Assembly: GCA_003676145.1 (NCBI GenBank)
Contig: NAUB01000019.1
Span: forward strand, 1 to 64,000
Direction of reading: 5' to 3'
DNA from: a gamma proteobacterium symbiont of Stewartia floridana
GTDB lineage: Bacteria > Pseudomonadota > Gammaproteobacteria > Chromatiales > Chromatiaceae
Length of the DNA stretch: 64,000 nt
Shown here: positions 29,002 to 38,309 of the stretch, one piece after another
How the letters are laid out: every line of letters starts with the position of its first letter
Numbering within the stretch: position 1 is the first letter of the stretch
Made by a program: the position numbers and the translations under genes
The notes under the pieces: model-generated
The model's database searches: none
What the model was told of the DNA's origin: nothing
The model's input: the letters and a program-made list of their open reading frames with translations, nothing else

Positions 29002-29559
29002 TCAAATCTCCATCAAGTCCTTCTCTTTCTCCTCCAGCAACGCATCAACCTGCTTGATGTGTTTGTCTGTCAGATTCTGGATCAGTTCCTGCCCACGGTG
29101 TTCATCATCCTCTGAGATCATCTTCTCCTTAACCAGATCCTTCAGATCATGGTTGGCATCACGCCGGATATTACGCACCGCGACTTTAGCCTGCTCAGCC
29201 TCCTGGCGAACGACTCGAATCAGATCTTTGCGCCGCTCTTCGGTCAGCGGAGGCATTGGCACCCGCAAGACCGAACCGGCACTCATCGGGTTGAGCCCCA
29301 GATCGGAAGTCATGATCGCCTTCTCCACAACCGAAACCATGTTCTTTTCCCAAGGCACCACGGTCAGCGTGCGAGCATCCTCCACATTGATATTCGCCAC
29401 CTGACTGATCGGCACATCCGATCCATAGTAGTCAACCCGGATATGATCCAGCAGACTGGGATGGGCACGGCCGGTCCGCACCTTCGCCAGTTCATGTACC
29501 AGAGACTCTACACTCTTTCCCATACGGGTTGACGCATCACTCTTAATATCATCAATCAT
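29002..29559 (-). CDS. frr: Ribosome recycling factor
   Basis: Splits post-termination ribosomes together with EF-G. The 185 residues match the family exactly, including [32 protein letters not shown], the hinge region [35 protein letters not shown] and the C-terminal helix ending [15 protein letters not shown]. It starts 2 bp after the pyrH stop, so the two are translationally close. AAGG lies a few bases upstream of ATG. Confidence 0.98.
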   Translation of the reverse strand: MIDDIKSDASTRMGKSVESLVHELAKVRTGRAHPSLLDHIRVDYYGSDVPISQVANINVEDARTLTVVPWEKNMVSVVEKAIMTSDLGLNPMSAGSVLRVPMPPLTEERRKDLIRVVRQEAEQAKVAVRNIRRDANHDLKDLVKEKMISEDDEHRGQELIQNLTDKHIKQVDALLEEKEKDLMEI

Positions 29560-29561
29560 AG

Positions 29562-30284
29562 TCAGTCGCCTTTTTCCACCAGGGAGCCAATTGCCTCTCC
29601 ATGCATCAAGCGCATGAGAGCACCCGGGTCGTTTATGTTCATGATTCGCAGGGGCATGCCGTTATCCCGGCACAGAACGATCGCCGTGGCATCCATCACC
29701 TGCAGGTTTTCCGCCAAAGCGCGATCGTATGTCAAACGGGGATAGAAGGTTGCCTGGGGATCTTTCATCGGGTCGGCTGAATAGACACCATTCACCTTGG
29801 TCGCCTTGATCAGCAGATCCGCTTTGATCTCCACCGCTCTCAGGCTGGCAGCGGAGTCAGTGGTAAAGTAGGGATTGCCGGTACCTGCCGCGAGAATGGC
29901 AACCCGGCCCTGATCCAGGCTACGTCTTGCATCCCTCGCAGTGAAAGGTTCGCAAACATCGGGCATCGCAAGCGCCGAGTAGACATCGGCATCCACTCCC
30001 AGGCGGGAGAGCATATCCTGCATCGCCAGTGAATTCATTACGGTGGCCAACATGCCCATCTGATCGCCGCGCACCCGGTCAAAGCCACCCTGAGCCAGAC
30101 CTGCACCACGAAAGATGTTACCGCCACCGATCACAACCCCCATCTGAATGCCGGCATCGATCAGATCCCTGATCTCCTCAGCAACCCGCTGAAGCACGCC
30201 AGGATCAATACCAAAGTCCCCCTCTCCCATCAGGGCCTCGCCACTCAGTTTGAGCAAGATGCGTTGGCTAATTAGCGCACTCAT
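29562..30284 (-). CDS. pyrH: UMP kinase
   Basis: Phosphorylates UMP to UDP for RNA, DNA and sugar-nucleotide synthesis. From ATG 30284 (AGGGA 4 bases upstream) the product is 240 residues, like E. coli PyrH. Motifs: [60 protein letters not shown] and [13 protein letters not shown]. An upstream in-frame extension is not family-like. It is separated from tsf by 121 bases containing three hairpins. Confidence 0.98.
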   Translation of the reverse strand: MSALISQRILLKLSGEALMGEGDFGIDPGVLQRVAEEIRDLIDAGIQMGVVIGGGNIFRGAGLAQGGFDRVRGDQMGMLATVMNSLAMQDMLSRLGVDADVYSALAMPDVCEPFTARDARRSLDQGRVAILAAGTGNPYFTTDSAASLRAVEIKADLLIKATKVNGVYSADPMKDPQATFYPRLTYDRALAENLQVMDATAIVLCRDNGMPLRIMNINDPGALMRLMHGEAIGSLVEKGD

Positions 30285-30405
30285 ATCATCCCTATCCTGG
30301 GGTCTGTTATTAATGGTGACCAGCCACCACAGTGGCTGGCTGTGGAAAGGCATCGGGTTGTGATCGATGCCTTCCCACTAAGCCCATGGGCTTGGCGCAG
30401 AAAAA
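30285..30405 (-). promoter_or_regulatory. Structured tsf-pyrH intercistronic region (three hairpins)
   Basis: Three inverted repeats lie in 121 bases: a 14-bp palindrome AAGCCCATGGGCTT at 30380-30393; an 8-bp stem AGGCATCG/CGATGCCT (30348-30355, 30365-30372); and an 8-bp stem CCAGCCAC/GTGGCTGG (30320-30327, 30332-30339). None has a clear U-tract. They may cause partial termination or protect or process the tsf-pyrH mRNA. Confidence 0.6.
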
Positions 30406-31293
30406 TCAAGACATCTTGGCTTGAGCCATGACCTCTTCAGCAAAGTTTTCCTGCTTCTTCTCGATACCTTCACCAACTTCAAAGCGTTTGTAATCCACAA
30501 TCTGTGCATTTTTGCTTTTCAGCAGCTTTTCCACGCTGGTATCTGGATCCTTGACGAACGCCTGACCCATCAGGGTGTTCTCAGCGAGATACTTGCGCAT
30601 CCGGCCTTCGACCATTTTGGCAATGATCTCATCCGGCTTGCCGCTCTCTTTCGCCTGAGCTGTGACGATCTCACGCTCTTTATCCATCATATCCTGTGGC
30701 ATCTGGTCTGCAGAGAGGCAGATCGGATTGGTCGCCGCGATGTGCATCGCCAGATCGCGTCCCAGCTCATCATCACCACCGTCGAGCTCGAGCACCACAC
30801 CGATACGCACGCCGTGACGGTAGCTGACCAGCTTACCGGATGAGGCATTGAAACGGACAAAACGGCGTACATTCATGTTTTCGCCGAGTTTTGAGACCAG
30901 GGCCTCACGGGCCTGATTGACAGTGGTCTCTTCACCTTCATGCAGCGGTTGCTCCATCAAAGCAGCGACATCGTCTGCGCCACCTGCCAGAACACGCTCT
31001 GCAACGGCCTTTGCGAAAGAGGTGAAATTGTCGTCCTTGCCGACAAAATCCGTTTCACAATTGACCTCAACCATTGCACCCTGGGTATTGTCATCGTTGA
31101 AGCTCAACACGATGATACCCTCTGCCGCGATACGACCGGCTTTTTTAGCCGCCTTCGCCTGACCGGATTTGCGCATCTGTTCGATGGCTGCATCCACATC
31201 GCCATTGGACTCGACCAATGCCTTTTTACACTCCATCATCCCTGCGCCGGTACGATCACGCAGCTCTTTCACCAGAGAGGCTGTAATTGCCAT
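30406..31293 (-). CDS. tsf: Elongation factor Ts
   Basis: Nucleotide exchange factor that regenerates EF-Tu-GTP. The 295-residue protein begins MAITASLVKELRDRTGAGMMECKKAL, the UBA-like N-terminus, and holds the signature EGIIVLSFNDDNTQGAMVEVNCETDFVGKDDNF. The C-terminal helix lies in DTSVEKLLKSKNAQIVDYKRFEVGEGIEKKQENFAEEV. The length is like the E. coli type (about 283). AGG lies 7-10 bases before ATG. It follows rpsB with a 91-bp gap that contains a hairpin. Confidence 0.98.
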   Translation of the reverse strand: MAITASLVKELRDRTGAGMMECKKALVESNGDVDAAIEQMRKSGQAKAAKKAGRIAAEGIIVLSFNDDNTQGAMVEVNCETDFVGKDDNFTSFAKAVAERVLAGGADDVAALMEQPLHEGEETTVNQAREALVSKLGENMNVRRFVRFNASSGKLVSYRHGVRIGVVLELDGGDDELGRDLAMHIAATNPICLSADQMPQDMMDKEREIVTAQAKESGKPDEIIAKMVEGRMRKYLAENTLMGQAFVKDPDTSVEKLLKSKNAQIVDYKRFEVGEGIEKKQENFAEEVMAQAKMS

Positions 31294-31348
31294 AATACGC
31301 CTACCTTTAATATTTAAGTAGTAAAACTGTCTTACAAGAGAATGCTTA

Positions 31349-31368
31349 CCGGACCCCTGGGAGTCCGG
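31349..31368 (-). terminator. Hairpin between rpsB and tsf (possible attenuator)
   Basis: A 6-bp stem CCGGAC/GTCCGG with an 8-base loop lies 17 bases after the rpsB stop on the coding strand. The U-tract is poor. An internal partial terminator at this place is known from E. coli rpsB-tsf; function here is inferred. Confidence 0.5.
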
Positions 31369-31384
31369 CTACTTTGCCGATGCT

Positions 31385-32134
31385 TCAGGCCTGATCAGGC
31401 GCTACCTCGACAAACTCCTCGTTGCTGTTTGCTGCCACACTGTTTGCGGCACTGGCGCGACCTTCCAGAATCGCTGCCGAAGCACCCTGCACATAGAGCT
31501 GAATCGCGCGAATCGCATCATCGTTACCCGGAATCACGTAATCGATATCATCCGGATCGTTGTTGGTATCCACCACGCCGATCACCGGAATACCCAGTTT
31601 ACGGGCTTCAGCCACAGCATTCTTCTCGTGACCGACATCGATGATATAGAGGGCGTCAGGCAGACCGTTCATGTTCTTGATACCGCCGAGGCTGCGCTCC
31701 AGCTTCTCCAGCTCGCGGCTCAATCCGAGCGCCTCTTTCTTGTTGAAGCGCTGCTCAACACTGCCGTCTTCGAACATCGCCTCAAGCTCTTTGAGTCGCT
31801 TGATGGACTGTTTGATGGTCTTGAAATTGGTCAGCATGCCGCCCAACCAGCGATGGTTGACGAAAGGCATACCGCAACGCTCCGCCTCTTCGCGTACCAC
31901 GGACTGTGCTGCACGCTTGGTGCCGACAAACAGAACCTTGCCGCCGTTGGCAGAGAGGGAACCGATGAAATTCATCGCATCCTTGAAAAGGGGCATCGTC
32001 TTTTCCAGATTGACGATGTGGATCTTATTGCGATGTCCAAAGATGTAAGAACCCATTTTCGGGTTCCAGTAACGGGTCTGATGACCAAAATGTACGCCGG
32101 CCTCAAGCATCTGGCGCATTGATACTTCACTCAT
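31385..32134 (-). CDS. rpsB: 30S ribosomal protein S2
   Basis: Small-subunit protein S2, 249 residues. Visible signatures are [69 protein letters not shown] and the C-terminal [54 protein letters not shown] lies 6 bases before ATG. It leads the long essential block rpsB-tsf-pyrH-frr. A strong-looking promoter about 210 bases upstream leaves a structured leader in which S2 could autoregulate, as in E. coli. Confidence 0.99.
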   Translation of the reverse strand: MSEVSMRQMLEAGVHFGHQTRYWNPKMGSYIFGHRNKIHIVNLEKTMPLFKDAMNFIGSLSANGGKVLFVGTKRAAQSVVREEAERCGMPFVNHRWLGGMLTNFKTIKQSIKRLKELEAMFEDGSVEQRFNKKEALGLSRELEKLERSLGGIKNMNGLPDALYIIDVGHEKNAVAEARKLGIPVIGVVDTNNDPDDIDYVIPGNDDAIRAIQLYVQGASAAILEGRASAANSVAANSNEEFVEVAPDQA

Positions 32135-32340
32135 GAGTGACTCCTGATATGTATCGGGTTAAACCTCCACATACCCCATAGTCCAACCTTATGATACTGA
32201 TTAATAAGCAAAACTTAGTAATACTCAGTATCTTCCAAGGCACCCAGGACCATGTGACGATATGTGTGTGTTTTCTACCCGCGAGAATAACCCTAGGGCC
32301 TCCGCGGACTTGGAATGCTGAAGCGTTTGCGATTCAGCGG
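32135..32340 (-). promoter_or_regulatory. rpsB 5' leader, probable S2 autoregulatory region
   Basis: About 200 untranslated bases lie between the predicted transcription start and rpsB. Near its 5' end is a hairpin GCTGAA/TTCAGC (minus strand, around 32316-32338), followed by a G+C-rich part with CCGCGG. Gammaproteobacterial rpsB leaders bind S2 to repress their own translation; that this one does so is inference. No gene lies in 32135-32440. Confidence 0.4.
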
Positions 32341-32345
32341 GGCGT

Positions 32346-32374
32346 TTTATACCATAACCGGCTTGTTGCGACAA
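32346..32374 (-). promoter_or_regulatory. Sigma-70-type promoter for rpsB
   Basis: On the minus strand TTGTCG (-35, 32369-32374) and TATAAA (-10, 32346-32351) are separated by exactly 17 bases. A weaker plus-strand candidate for map (TTGCGA, 17 bases, TACCAT) overlaps this region. Confidence 0.65.
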
Positions 32375-32440
32375 TCTTGCCGCACTCGCCACTAACCTTC
32401 GGATTCAGGTTTAACTTCCCGGACTTTCAAGCGATTTCAC

Positions 32441-33217
32441 ATGGGCGTCACAATAAAAACAGCGCAAGAGATAGAAAAGATGAGGCTGGCCGGCAAGCTT
32501 GCGGCCGAGGTACTGGAGATGATTGCCCCTCATGTACAGCCCGGCGTGACAACCCTGGAGCTGGATCGCATCTGCCACGACTACATCGTCGACCAGCAGC
32601 AGGCCATTCCGGCACCGCTCAACTACCGGGGCTTTCCGAAGTCGATCTGCACCTCGGTCAACCAGGTTGTCTGTCACGGAATTCCCAACGAAAAGCGTCT
32701 CAAAAAGGGCGATATCGTGAACATCGATATCACCGTGATCAAGGACGGTTACCATGGCGACACCAGCAAGATGTTCACCGTCGGACAGCCCTCAATTCTT
32801 GCCAAGCGGCTGATCGATGTCACCCAGGATGCCTTGTGGCTGGGTATCAATAAGGTAGAACCAGGCTGCCGGCTCGGCGATATTGGTCATGCGATCCAGA
32901 CCTTTGTCGAGAATCACCACTACAGTGTGGTCAGAGAGTATTGCGGCCATGGTATCGGCAAGGATTTCCATGAGGACCCCCAGGTGCTGCACTACGGCCA
33001 ATCCGGCACCGGCATGGTGCTGCAGCCCGGCATGTGCTTCACCATCGAGCCGATGGTCAATGCGGGAAAACAACAGGTCAAATTGAAGCCGGACGGCTGG
33101 ACCGTGATCACCCGGGATCGCAGTCTTTCAGCACAATTCGAACACACCATCCTGGTCACCGAAGACGGTTTTGAAGTGCTGACCCTGCGCGAGGAAGAGC
33201 GGGAAAGCCGCTGCTGA
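32441..33217 (+). CDS. map: Methionine aminopeptidase type I
   Basis: Removes the initiator methionine co-translationally. The 258-residue protein has the type I signatures: KSICTSVNQVVCHGIPN, the metal-ligand aspartates in IVNIDITVIKDGYHGDTSKMF, the His in EYCGHGIGKDFHEDPQVLHYG, and glutamates in GMCFTIEPMVN and SAQFEHTILVTEDG. The pita-bread fold length is normal. It diverges from rpsB and precedes glnD on the same strand, as in E. coli. There is no clear Shine-Dalgarno before the ATG. Confidence 0.98.
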   Translation: MGVTIKTAQEIEKMRLAGKLAAEVLEMIAPHVQPGVTTLELDRICHDYIVDQQQAIPAPLNYRGFPKSICTSVNQVVCHGIPNEKRLKKGDIVNIDITVIKDGYHGDTSKMFTVGQPSILAKRLIDVTQDALWLGINKVEPGCRLGDIGHAIQTFVENHHYSVVREYCGHGIGKDFHEDPQVLHYGQSGTGMVLQPGMCFTIEPMVNAGKQQVKLKPDGWTVITRDRSLSAQFEHTILVTEDGFEVLTLREEERESRC

Positions 33218-33280
33218 CCGGGAGTAAAAACCCTACAGAGCCACGCTTATTTCAAGGCCCCCGAATGCGCGGAATGAGCT

Positions 33281-33383
33281 AACCGCAAATTAACGCCAAT
33301 CACCGCAAAATGCCGCGAAAAATTATCCCACGCGGCGCCAATTCGCGCAGATTCGCGATAATCAGCGTTTATTGGCGGTTAAT
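33281..33383. repeat. Degenerate palindromic repeat between map and glnD
   Basis: The left arm AACCGCaAATtAACGCcAAT continues CACCGCAAAA; the right arm (to 33382) is its imperfect reverse complement, ending TTATTGGCGGTTAA. The same arms, better preserved, form the palindrome at 39152-39256. Confidence 0.6.
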
Positions 33384-33411
33384 TCTCTTAGAGCCAGCGC
33401 CCGACTGCCTT

Positions 33412-33417
33412 TATACT
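33412..33417 (+). promoter_or_regulatory. Possible -10 box for a near-leaderless glnD transcript
   Basis: TATACT ends 7 bases before the glnD ATG, so a transcript from it would start at or next to the start codon. No ribosome site is present. The -35 is poor. Confidence 0.3.
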
Positions 33418-33424
33418 GTGTAAT

Positions 33425-36079
33425 ATGATTGACTATGCCGCCCTCAGAGAGGCGTTTACCCACGACGTCTCCCCTATCCAACCCTGTAAAGACTATCTGA
33501 AACGCTATGTTGAGGATGTCAATGAACGCTTTACCACTGGGCAGACACCCACCAGTGAGCTGGTTGCCGAGCGGGCCAATCTGATCGATGAGATTTTGAA
33601 ACAGGCCTGGAAGCGCTTTTTTTCCGAACAGGAAACGGCCTCACTGGTTGCGGTCGGGGGCTATGGCCGGGGGGAGCTCCACCCCGCATCGGACATCGAC
33701 ATCATGATCCTGCTTGAGCATGAGAGTCAGTTTGAATCCTTTGAGGACCAGCTACAGCAGTTTCTTACCCTGCTCTGGGATATCGGCCTGGAGATCGGAC
33801 AGAGCGTCAGAACCATCGATGATGCGGAGCGTGAGTCCAGGCAGGACATCACAGTCATCACCAATCTGATCGAAGCACGACTGCTGACCGGCTCAGTGAC
33901 TCTATTCGAGAATATGCTGCTGGCAATCGCTCCCGACAAAATGTGGAACAGCGATGAGTTTTTTGAGGCGAAATGGAATGAGCAGCGTAAACGCCATACC
34001 AAGCAGGGTGGCAGCCTGAGCAATCTCGAACCCAATCTTAAAGAGAGCCCCGGTGGATTGCGGGATATTCAGATGATCGGCTGGGTCGCCAAGCGCCATT
34101 TCCAGATCCGTGACCTGCACGATCTGGTGAAACACAAGTTCCTCACCGAAGCCGAGTACCAGACCCTGATCGAGGGACAGAATCACCTCTGGCGGGTTCG
34201 CTTTGCCCTGCATCTGCTGACCGGGCGTTGTGACGACCGGTTGCTGTTCGATCATCAGCGCACCCTCGCCAGCTATCTTGGTTATGACGCCGACCATGCC
34301 AACCTGGCTGTCGAGTGCTTCATGCGCGACTACTACCGTACGGTAATGGAGCTCAGTCGACTCAACGAAATGCTGCTGCAGCACTTTCAGGAGAGCATTC
34401 TGTTGAAAGACGAGCTCGGTGAGCCAACTGAGCTCAATCAGCGCTTTCAACAGCGCAGCCAATTCCTGGAAGTGACCCATGAGAGCGTCTTCAAGCGCTA
34501 CCCTAACGCGCTGCTGGAGATGTTTCTGGTGATGCAGGAGCACCCGGACCTGATCGGGGTCAGGGCCAGCACCATACGTTTGATCCGAAACCATACCTAC
34601 CTGATCGATGAGGCGTTTCGCCAGGATATCCGGGCACAGAGCCTTTTCATGGAGATTCTACGTCAGCCTGTGGGGCTCACCAGAGTGTTGCGTCGTATGA
34701 ATATCTATGGGGTATTGGCCGCCTATATCCCGATGTTCGAAAACATTGTCGGACGTATGCAGTACGATCTGTTCCATGTCTATACGGTCGATGAACACAC
34801 CCTGATGGTGGTTCGGAATATCCGCCGATTGAGTGTCGACCGGTTTGCAGAAGAGTACCCCTTCTGTACTCAACTGGCCAAAACCCTGCCGAAGGAAGAG
34901 CTGATCTATCTGGCCGCGCTGTTCCATGACATTGCCAAAGGCCGAGGTGGCAACCACTCAGAACTGGGCGCGGTGGACGCCTACAACTTCTGTCGCCTCC
35001 ACCACCTGAGCGAGTATGACAGTCAACTGGTCAGCTGGCTGGTGCGCAACCATCTGGTGATGTCGATGACAGCACAGCGTAAAGATATCACCGACCCGAA
35101 GGTGGTTCAGGAGTTTGCCGCACTGGTCGGCGACCTGAACCGACTGACCTATCTCTACCTGCTCACCTTCGCTGACAGCCGCGCCACCAATCCGGCTGCC
35201 TGGAACTCCTGGAAGGATTCCCTGCTCAGAGATCTTTTCAACGCCACCCGTCGGGCACTGATTCGCGGCCTGGAGAATCCCCTCGCCCAGGAGGAGCTGA
35301 TTCAGGAAAAACAGCAGGCCGCACTGCATCAATTGAAAAAGCAGGAGATCGATGAAACGGCGGTAAGAGAACTCTGGTCCACCTTCACCCATGAATATTT
35401 CCTCACCCATTCGCCGAATGCCATCCAGCGTCACAGCCGCTCCATCCTGCAGGCTCCAGCGGGCTCATTTCCGCTGATTCAGATGCGTCAAACCCAGAAG
35501 CGGGGAGGAACCGAGGTGCTCTACTACGGCATCGACAGGGACAACCTGTTCGCCGTCACGACCACCCTCCTCGACCAGCTCTCCCTGTCCATCGTCAATG
35601 CCCGGGTAATGAGTACCTCAAACGGCTTCTCACTCAACTCCTATCTGGTTCTCGAACAGGACGGCTCACCGGTGGAATTCGGTCTACGCAGTGAGGAGAT
35701 CGTCAATACTCTGCGGGAAGGGATATGCCAGGCAGGTGATCAACCACTCAGCGTAAGCCGGAGAATTCCCAGACAGAACAAACACTTCGATAACTCCACA
35801 GAGATCTTTTTCAACCAGGAACCCACTCTGGAACGTACCATCATGCGGCTGGTGACACTGGACCGGCCAGGTCTACTCTCCGATGTGGGGCAAGCCTTTG
35901 CTGAGTGTAATATCCGCCTGCAGCATGCGAAGATCACCACCCTGGGAGCCCGGGTGGAGGATATCTTTTTCATCACGGATCGTCAGAACAAGCCTATCTG
36001 GTCCGATACCACGCTCAATTGTCTGAAAGACGCGGTCATGAACCGCATGCCGGAACCCACTGAACCGGCAGAAAATTGA
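33425..36079 (+). CDS. glnD: Bifunctional uridylyltransferase/uridylyl-removing enzyme GlnD
   Basis: Nitrogen-status sensor: uridylylates PII proteins when glutamine is low and removes UMP when it is high. The 884-residue protein has the nucleotidyltransferase motif GGYGRGELHPASDIDIM at 78-94, the GlnD linker domain (ESPGGLRDIQMIGWVAKRHF), an HD hydrolase domain (YLAALFHDIAKGRGGNHSELG, near residue 500) and two C-terminal ACT domains that bind glutamine (FGLRSEEIVNTL region and MRLVTLDRPGLLSDVGQAFAE). All key residues are present. No Shine-Dalgarno precedes the ATG, and a -10-like TATACT is just upstream. Confidence 0.98.
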   Translation: MIDYAALREAFTHDVSPIQPCKDYLKRYVEDVNERFTTGQTPTSELVAERANLIDEILKQAWKRFFSEQETASLVAVGGYGRGELHPASDIDIMILLEHESQFESFEDQLQQFLTLLWDIGLEIGQSVRTIDDAERESRQDITVITNLIEARLLTGSVTLFENMLLAIAPDKMWNSDEFFEAKWNEQRKRHTKQGGSLSNLEPNLKESPGGLRDIQMIGWVAKRHFQIRDLHDLVKHKFLTEAEYQTLIEGQNHLWRVRFALHLLTGRCDDRLLFDHQRTLASYLGYDADHANLAVECFMRDYYRTVMELSRLNEMLLQHFQESILLKDELGEPTELNQRFQQRSQFLEVTHESVFKRYPNALLEMFLVMQEHPDLIGVRASTIRLIRNHTYLIDEAFRQDIRAQSLFMEILRQPVGLTRVLRRMNIYGVLAAYIPMFENIVGRMQYDLFHVYTVDEHTLMVVRNIRRLSVDRFAEEYPFCTQLAKTLPKEELIYLAALFHDIAKGRGGNHSELGAVDAYNFCRLHHLSEYDSQLVSWLVRNHLVMSMTAQRKDITDPKVVQEFAALVGDLNRLTYLYLLTFADSRATNPAAWNSWKDSLLRDLFNATRRALIRGLENPLAQEELIQEKQQAALHQLKKQEIDETAVRELWSTFTHEYFLTHSPNAIQRHSRSILQAPAGSFPLIQMRQTQKRGGTEVLYYGIDRDNLFAVTTTLLDQLSLSIVNARVMSTSNGFSLNSYLVLEQDGSPVEFGLRSEEIVNTLREGICQAGDQPLSVSRRIPRQNKHFDNSTEIFFNQEPTLERTIMRLVTLDRPGLLSDVGQAFAECNIRLQHAKITTLGARVEDIFFITDRQNKPIWSDTTLNCLKDAVMNRMPEPTEPAEN

Positions 36080-36148
36080 AGCTCATCACACCGTTTCCAT
36101 GGGCCCCGGAATTATCATAAAGCGGATACTGGACCAGGGCTTCGGCCC

Positions 36149-36184
36149 CGCTGGGCCAATTGGATTGGCGTTAATGGCCCCTGA
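36149..36184. repeat. Degenerate copy of the palindromic dispersed repeat tail
   Basis: GCTGGGCCAATTGGATTGG and the following GTTAATGGCCCCTGA resemble the tail at 118-156, on the same strand, with several substitutions. It lies in the glnD-lipoprotein gap. Confidence 0.4.
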
Positions 36185-36479
36185 CCGGGATGGCGATTGG
36201 CACTGTCAATAGAGAGTGGATTTTGCGGATCCGGTGAACTAATTACCATTGTAAGGATCAATGGCAGTGAAACCCTGGGGGAGAGCCTCCATCAGATGAC
36301 CGGGGCCTGTATCAAAGATTGCGAAATTCCGATGATGTTGAGCATTATTTTGTATAATCAGAGTGGGTGCATGGTAAATAGTACTGCCACTGAAGTGTGC
36401 AAATTACCGTGCTAAAGCCATTCTGTGCTGTAACATCTCAACAACGGATTCTGGCAACTGAAAACAGTGGTAGGAAACC

Positions 36480-36860
36480 ATGAACAGATCAGCACTTTAC
36501 ACACTCGTCGTCCTTGCCTATGGGCTGACCGCCTGTGGCGGTGGCGGTGGTGGTGGAGATGACGACAATACCCCTGTCAATCCATCGGATAATCAGGCAC
36601 AGCAGTTGAGCTGGGTTGCCCCATCCACCAGAACGGATGGCAGTTTCCTGGATCTCAGCGAGCTTGCGGGATTTAAAATCTACAGTGGCCCATCATCAAA
36701 CAATCTGGAGTTGATTGCTGATATCGAGGATGGCCACGTCACCTCCTACGACCTCTCCAGCATGACCGCCGGCAATTACTTTTTCGGCATTGTGGCCTAC
36801 GACACCGATGGCTTGAACAGCCCAATCTCCGAGCGTATCGAAAAAACCATTTCGGAATAA
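36480..36860 (+). CDS. Small lipoprotein with fibronectin type III-like domain
   Basis: A 126-residue exported lipoprotein. The signal sequence MNRSALYTLVVLAYGLTAC ends in a lipobox (L-T-A-C19), followed by a run of seven glycines and an acidic/Asn linker. Residues 43-126 form a single beta-sandwich repeat (QQLSWVAPSTRTDGSFLDLSELAGFKIYSG ... YFFGIVAYDTDGLNSP) like a fibronectin III domain. No enzyme residues are seen; a surface binding role is likely. AGGA lies 5 bases before ATG. It ends at a strong bidirectional terminator and converges on another exported protein. Confidence 0.8.
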   Translation: MNRSALYTLVVLAYGLTACGGGGGGGDDDNTPVNPSDNQAQQLSWVAPSTRTDGSFLDLSELAGFKIYSGPSSNNLELIADIEDGHVTSYDLSSMTAGNYFFGIVAYDTDGLNSPISERIEKTISE

Positions 36861-36890
36861 AAAAACCCTGATCCGGGGATCAGGGTTTTT
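36861..36890. terminator. Bidirectional rho-independent terminator
   Basis: A perfect 14-bp inverted repeat (36861-36874 and 36877-36890), with A-run on the left and T-run on the right, serves the lipoprotein gene on the plus strand and the exported protein gene on the minus strand. Confidence 0.9.
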
Positions 36891-36910
36891 CTGCAACCAC
36901 TCAAGTAGAA

Positions 36911-37747
36911 TCACTCAAGAACTGGGGGATTGGGTGGGTTTCCCACGATAAATCCGGCAGGCGGTCCGATATAACTGTCATCGATCACCAGCTCATCGAT
37001 GATGAAATAGTTATCGGGACTGGCGGGGGCCGCAGTATTAAAGTAACCACCTATGACATCGACATAGTTAAACTCACCGCCCGGTGTACTCATGGTCTGT
37101 TGGACATAGAGGCCATTGTGCTCACCATCCTGTGTGGTGATATAGAGTCTGATGATACCGGTACGGGCATTGGCTTCAAGCTCCACACTGATCCACTCAT
37201 CTTCACGGTGAAAAGGAGGATCACCGATCTTGAAAGAGTCAGTACCATCCGGCCAATAGTCTCCACCTTCATAGCGACAAACCGTATTGTCACAGGCACC
37301 CCAGGTTCTCCAGCTTTGACCACGACCGATGATCATCGGTCTCTCCCGGTAGTTGATACGGTTCATGATGATGACTTTGGTTTCGTCAAAACCAGCTGAA
37401 TTGAATCCTGGCCCATGGCGCATCAGCCATCTGACGTTGAGCTGCTCGGTATTCATACCGGTAAACTGACCCACGCCGTTATAACCCTGGCCAGTGGAGA
37501 CTGGGAAAATCTGCGCGGCACCACCACCCTGCCATCCGCCACTCGACAGCCAGTTGTGTCGAGCGCCTTGAGTGACCCAGACGATGTCCTGATAGTTATT
37601 GACATCGAAATTCTCATTGAAGGGTAGATTTCCAACGTTTCTGGCAAAACTGCTCAACGGCATGGCCACAAGGAGCATGGTCAACAGACCAACAACAGAA
37701 TTACGCAGATGACTGTACGAGAAATATTTAGTGTTGTGTTTCAACAT
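36911..37747 (-). CDS. Exported protein, probable beta-jelly-roll, unknown function
   Basis: A 278-residue protein with an extended signal peptide (charged MLKHNTKYFSYSHLRNS, core VVGLLTMLLVAMPLSSFA). The mature part begins NVGNLPFNENFDVNNY and has aromatic- and Gly-rich strands (RHNWLSSGGWQGGGAAQIFP, MIIGRGQSWRTWG, WISVELEANARTGIIRLYITTQDGEHNGLYVQ, YFIIDELVIDDSYIG). This strand pattern is typical of concanavalin/laminin-G-like sandwiches that bind or cut glycans, but I see no catalytic signature. There are two cysteines, in GACDNTVCRYEG. TGAGG lies 6 bases before ATG. It converges on the lipoprotein gene. Confidence 0.7.
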   Translation of the reverse strand: MLKHNTKYFSYSHLRNSVVGLLTMLLVAMPLSSFARNVGNLPFNENFDVNNYQDIVWVTQGARHNWLSSGGWQGGGAAQIFPVSTGQGYNGVGQFTGMNTEQLNVRWLMRHGPGFNSAGFDETKVIIMNRINYRERPMIIGRGQSWRTWGACDNTVCRYEGGDYWPDGTDSFKIGDPPFHREDEWISVELEANARTGIIRLYITTQDGEHNGLYVQQTMSTPGGEFNYVDVIGGYFNTAAPASPDNYFIIDELVIDDSYIGPPAGFIVGNPPNPPVLE

Positions 37748-38309
37748 TTTCAGCCTCAGGCAAGATACAAATCCGATTTATTAGGAAGTTTAAATTCCCG
37801 CCACTAAATTTTTGTTGATCGTACTCACAAGTTACCATTCAGTCTATGAGAAGTGTGAACTGTATCCAAGTATAGTTGGTAAATCTAGGTGCAACCAAAT
37901 ACGATTTATCAGATGAATCAGTAGGATACCCTATCAGTACCACCCATTCTCAGCAGTCAGCCCGGTAAAGCAGTGAACTACAATCCTACTTGTATATCGA
38001 CTGATTCAACAGATTGTTGATAGCTCACCAGAGGCGCTAATGTGAATTGAATCAATCTTTTGAGAATGCATCTGAAAATAGTGTGATGTGGCTGCTTTCA
38101 CAGACCTCTCAACGCCCTTTCAAAGCAGTTTTCATACGACCCGAGGCGCACTGTCCGAATTGTAAAAAAGTGTATGGCGCTCTTCCAAAGGCAGCCAAAA
38201 GATTTTTCTGATCGGGGGAATCAGTGTACTCTCCGGGCAAATCAGAATGAGTTTTTAATTCTCCCACTTTCCACATTTCATCCAGATCAAGCAATCCAGG
38301 TATTCATAG
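37748..38309. other. Intergenic region, nothing recognised
   Basis: About 560 AT-rich bases between the divergent exported-protein gene and cysZ. It presumably holds both promoters, but I see no convincing one. The 61-residue frame at 38109-38294 (minus) has no ribosome site and is not called. Confidence 0.35.

Noticed and set aside
32292-32301. CCTAGGGCCT in the rpsB leader as another repeat copy
   Set aside because: Only ten bases match and the flanks do not continue the element, so chance is likely.
36197-36415. 72-residue plus-strand open frame between glnD and the lipoprotein
   Set aside because: Overlaps repeat-derived sequence, weak start and random-looking composition.
38109-38294. 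61-residue minus-strand open frame upstream of cysZ
   Set aside because: No ribosome site or family resemblance; too little evidence.
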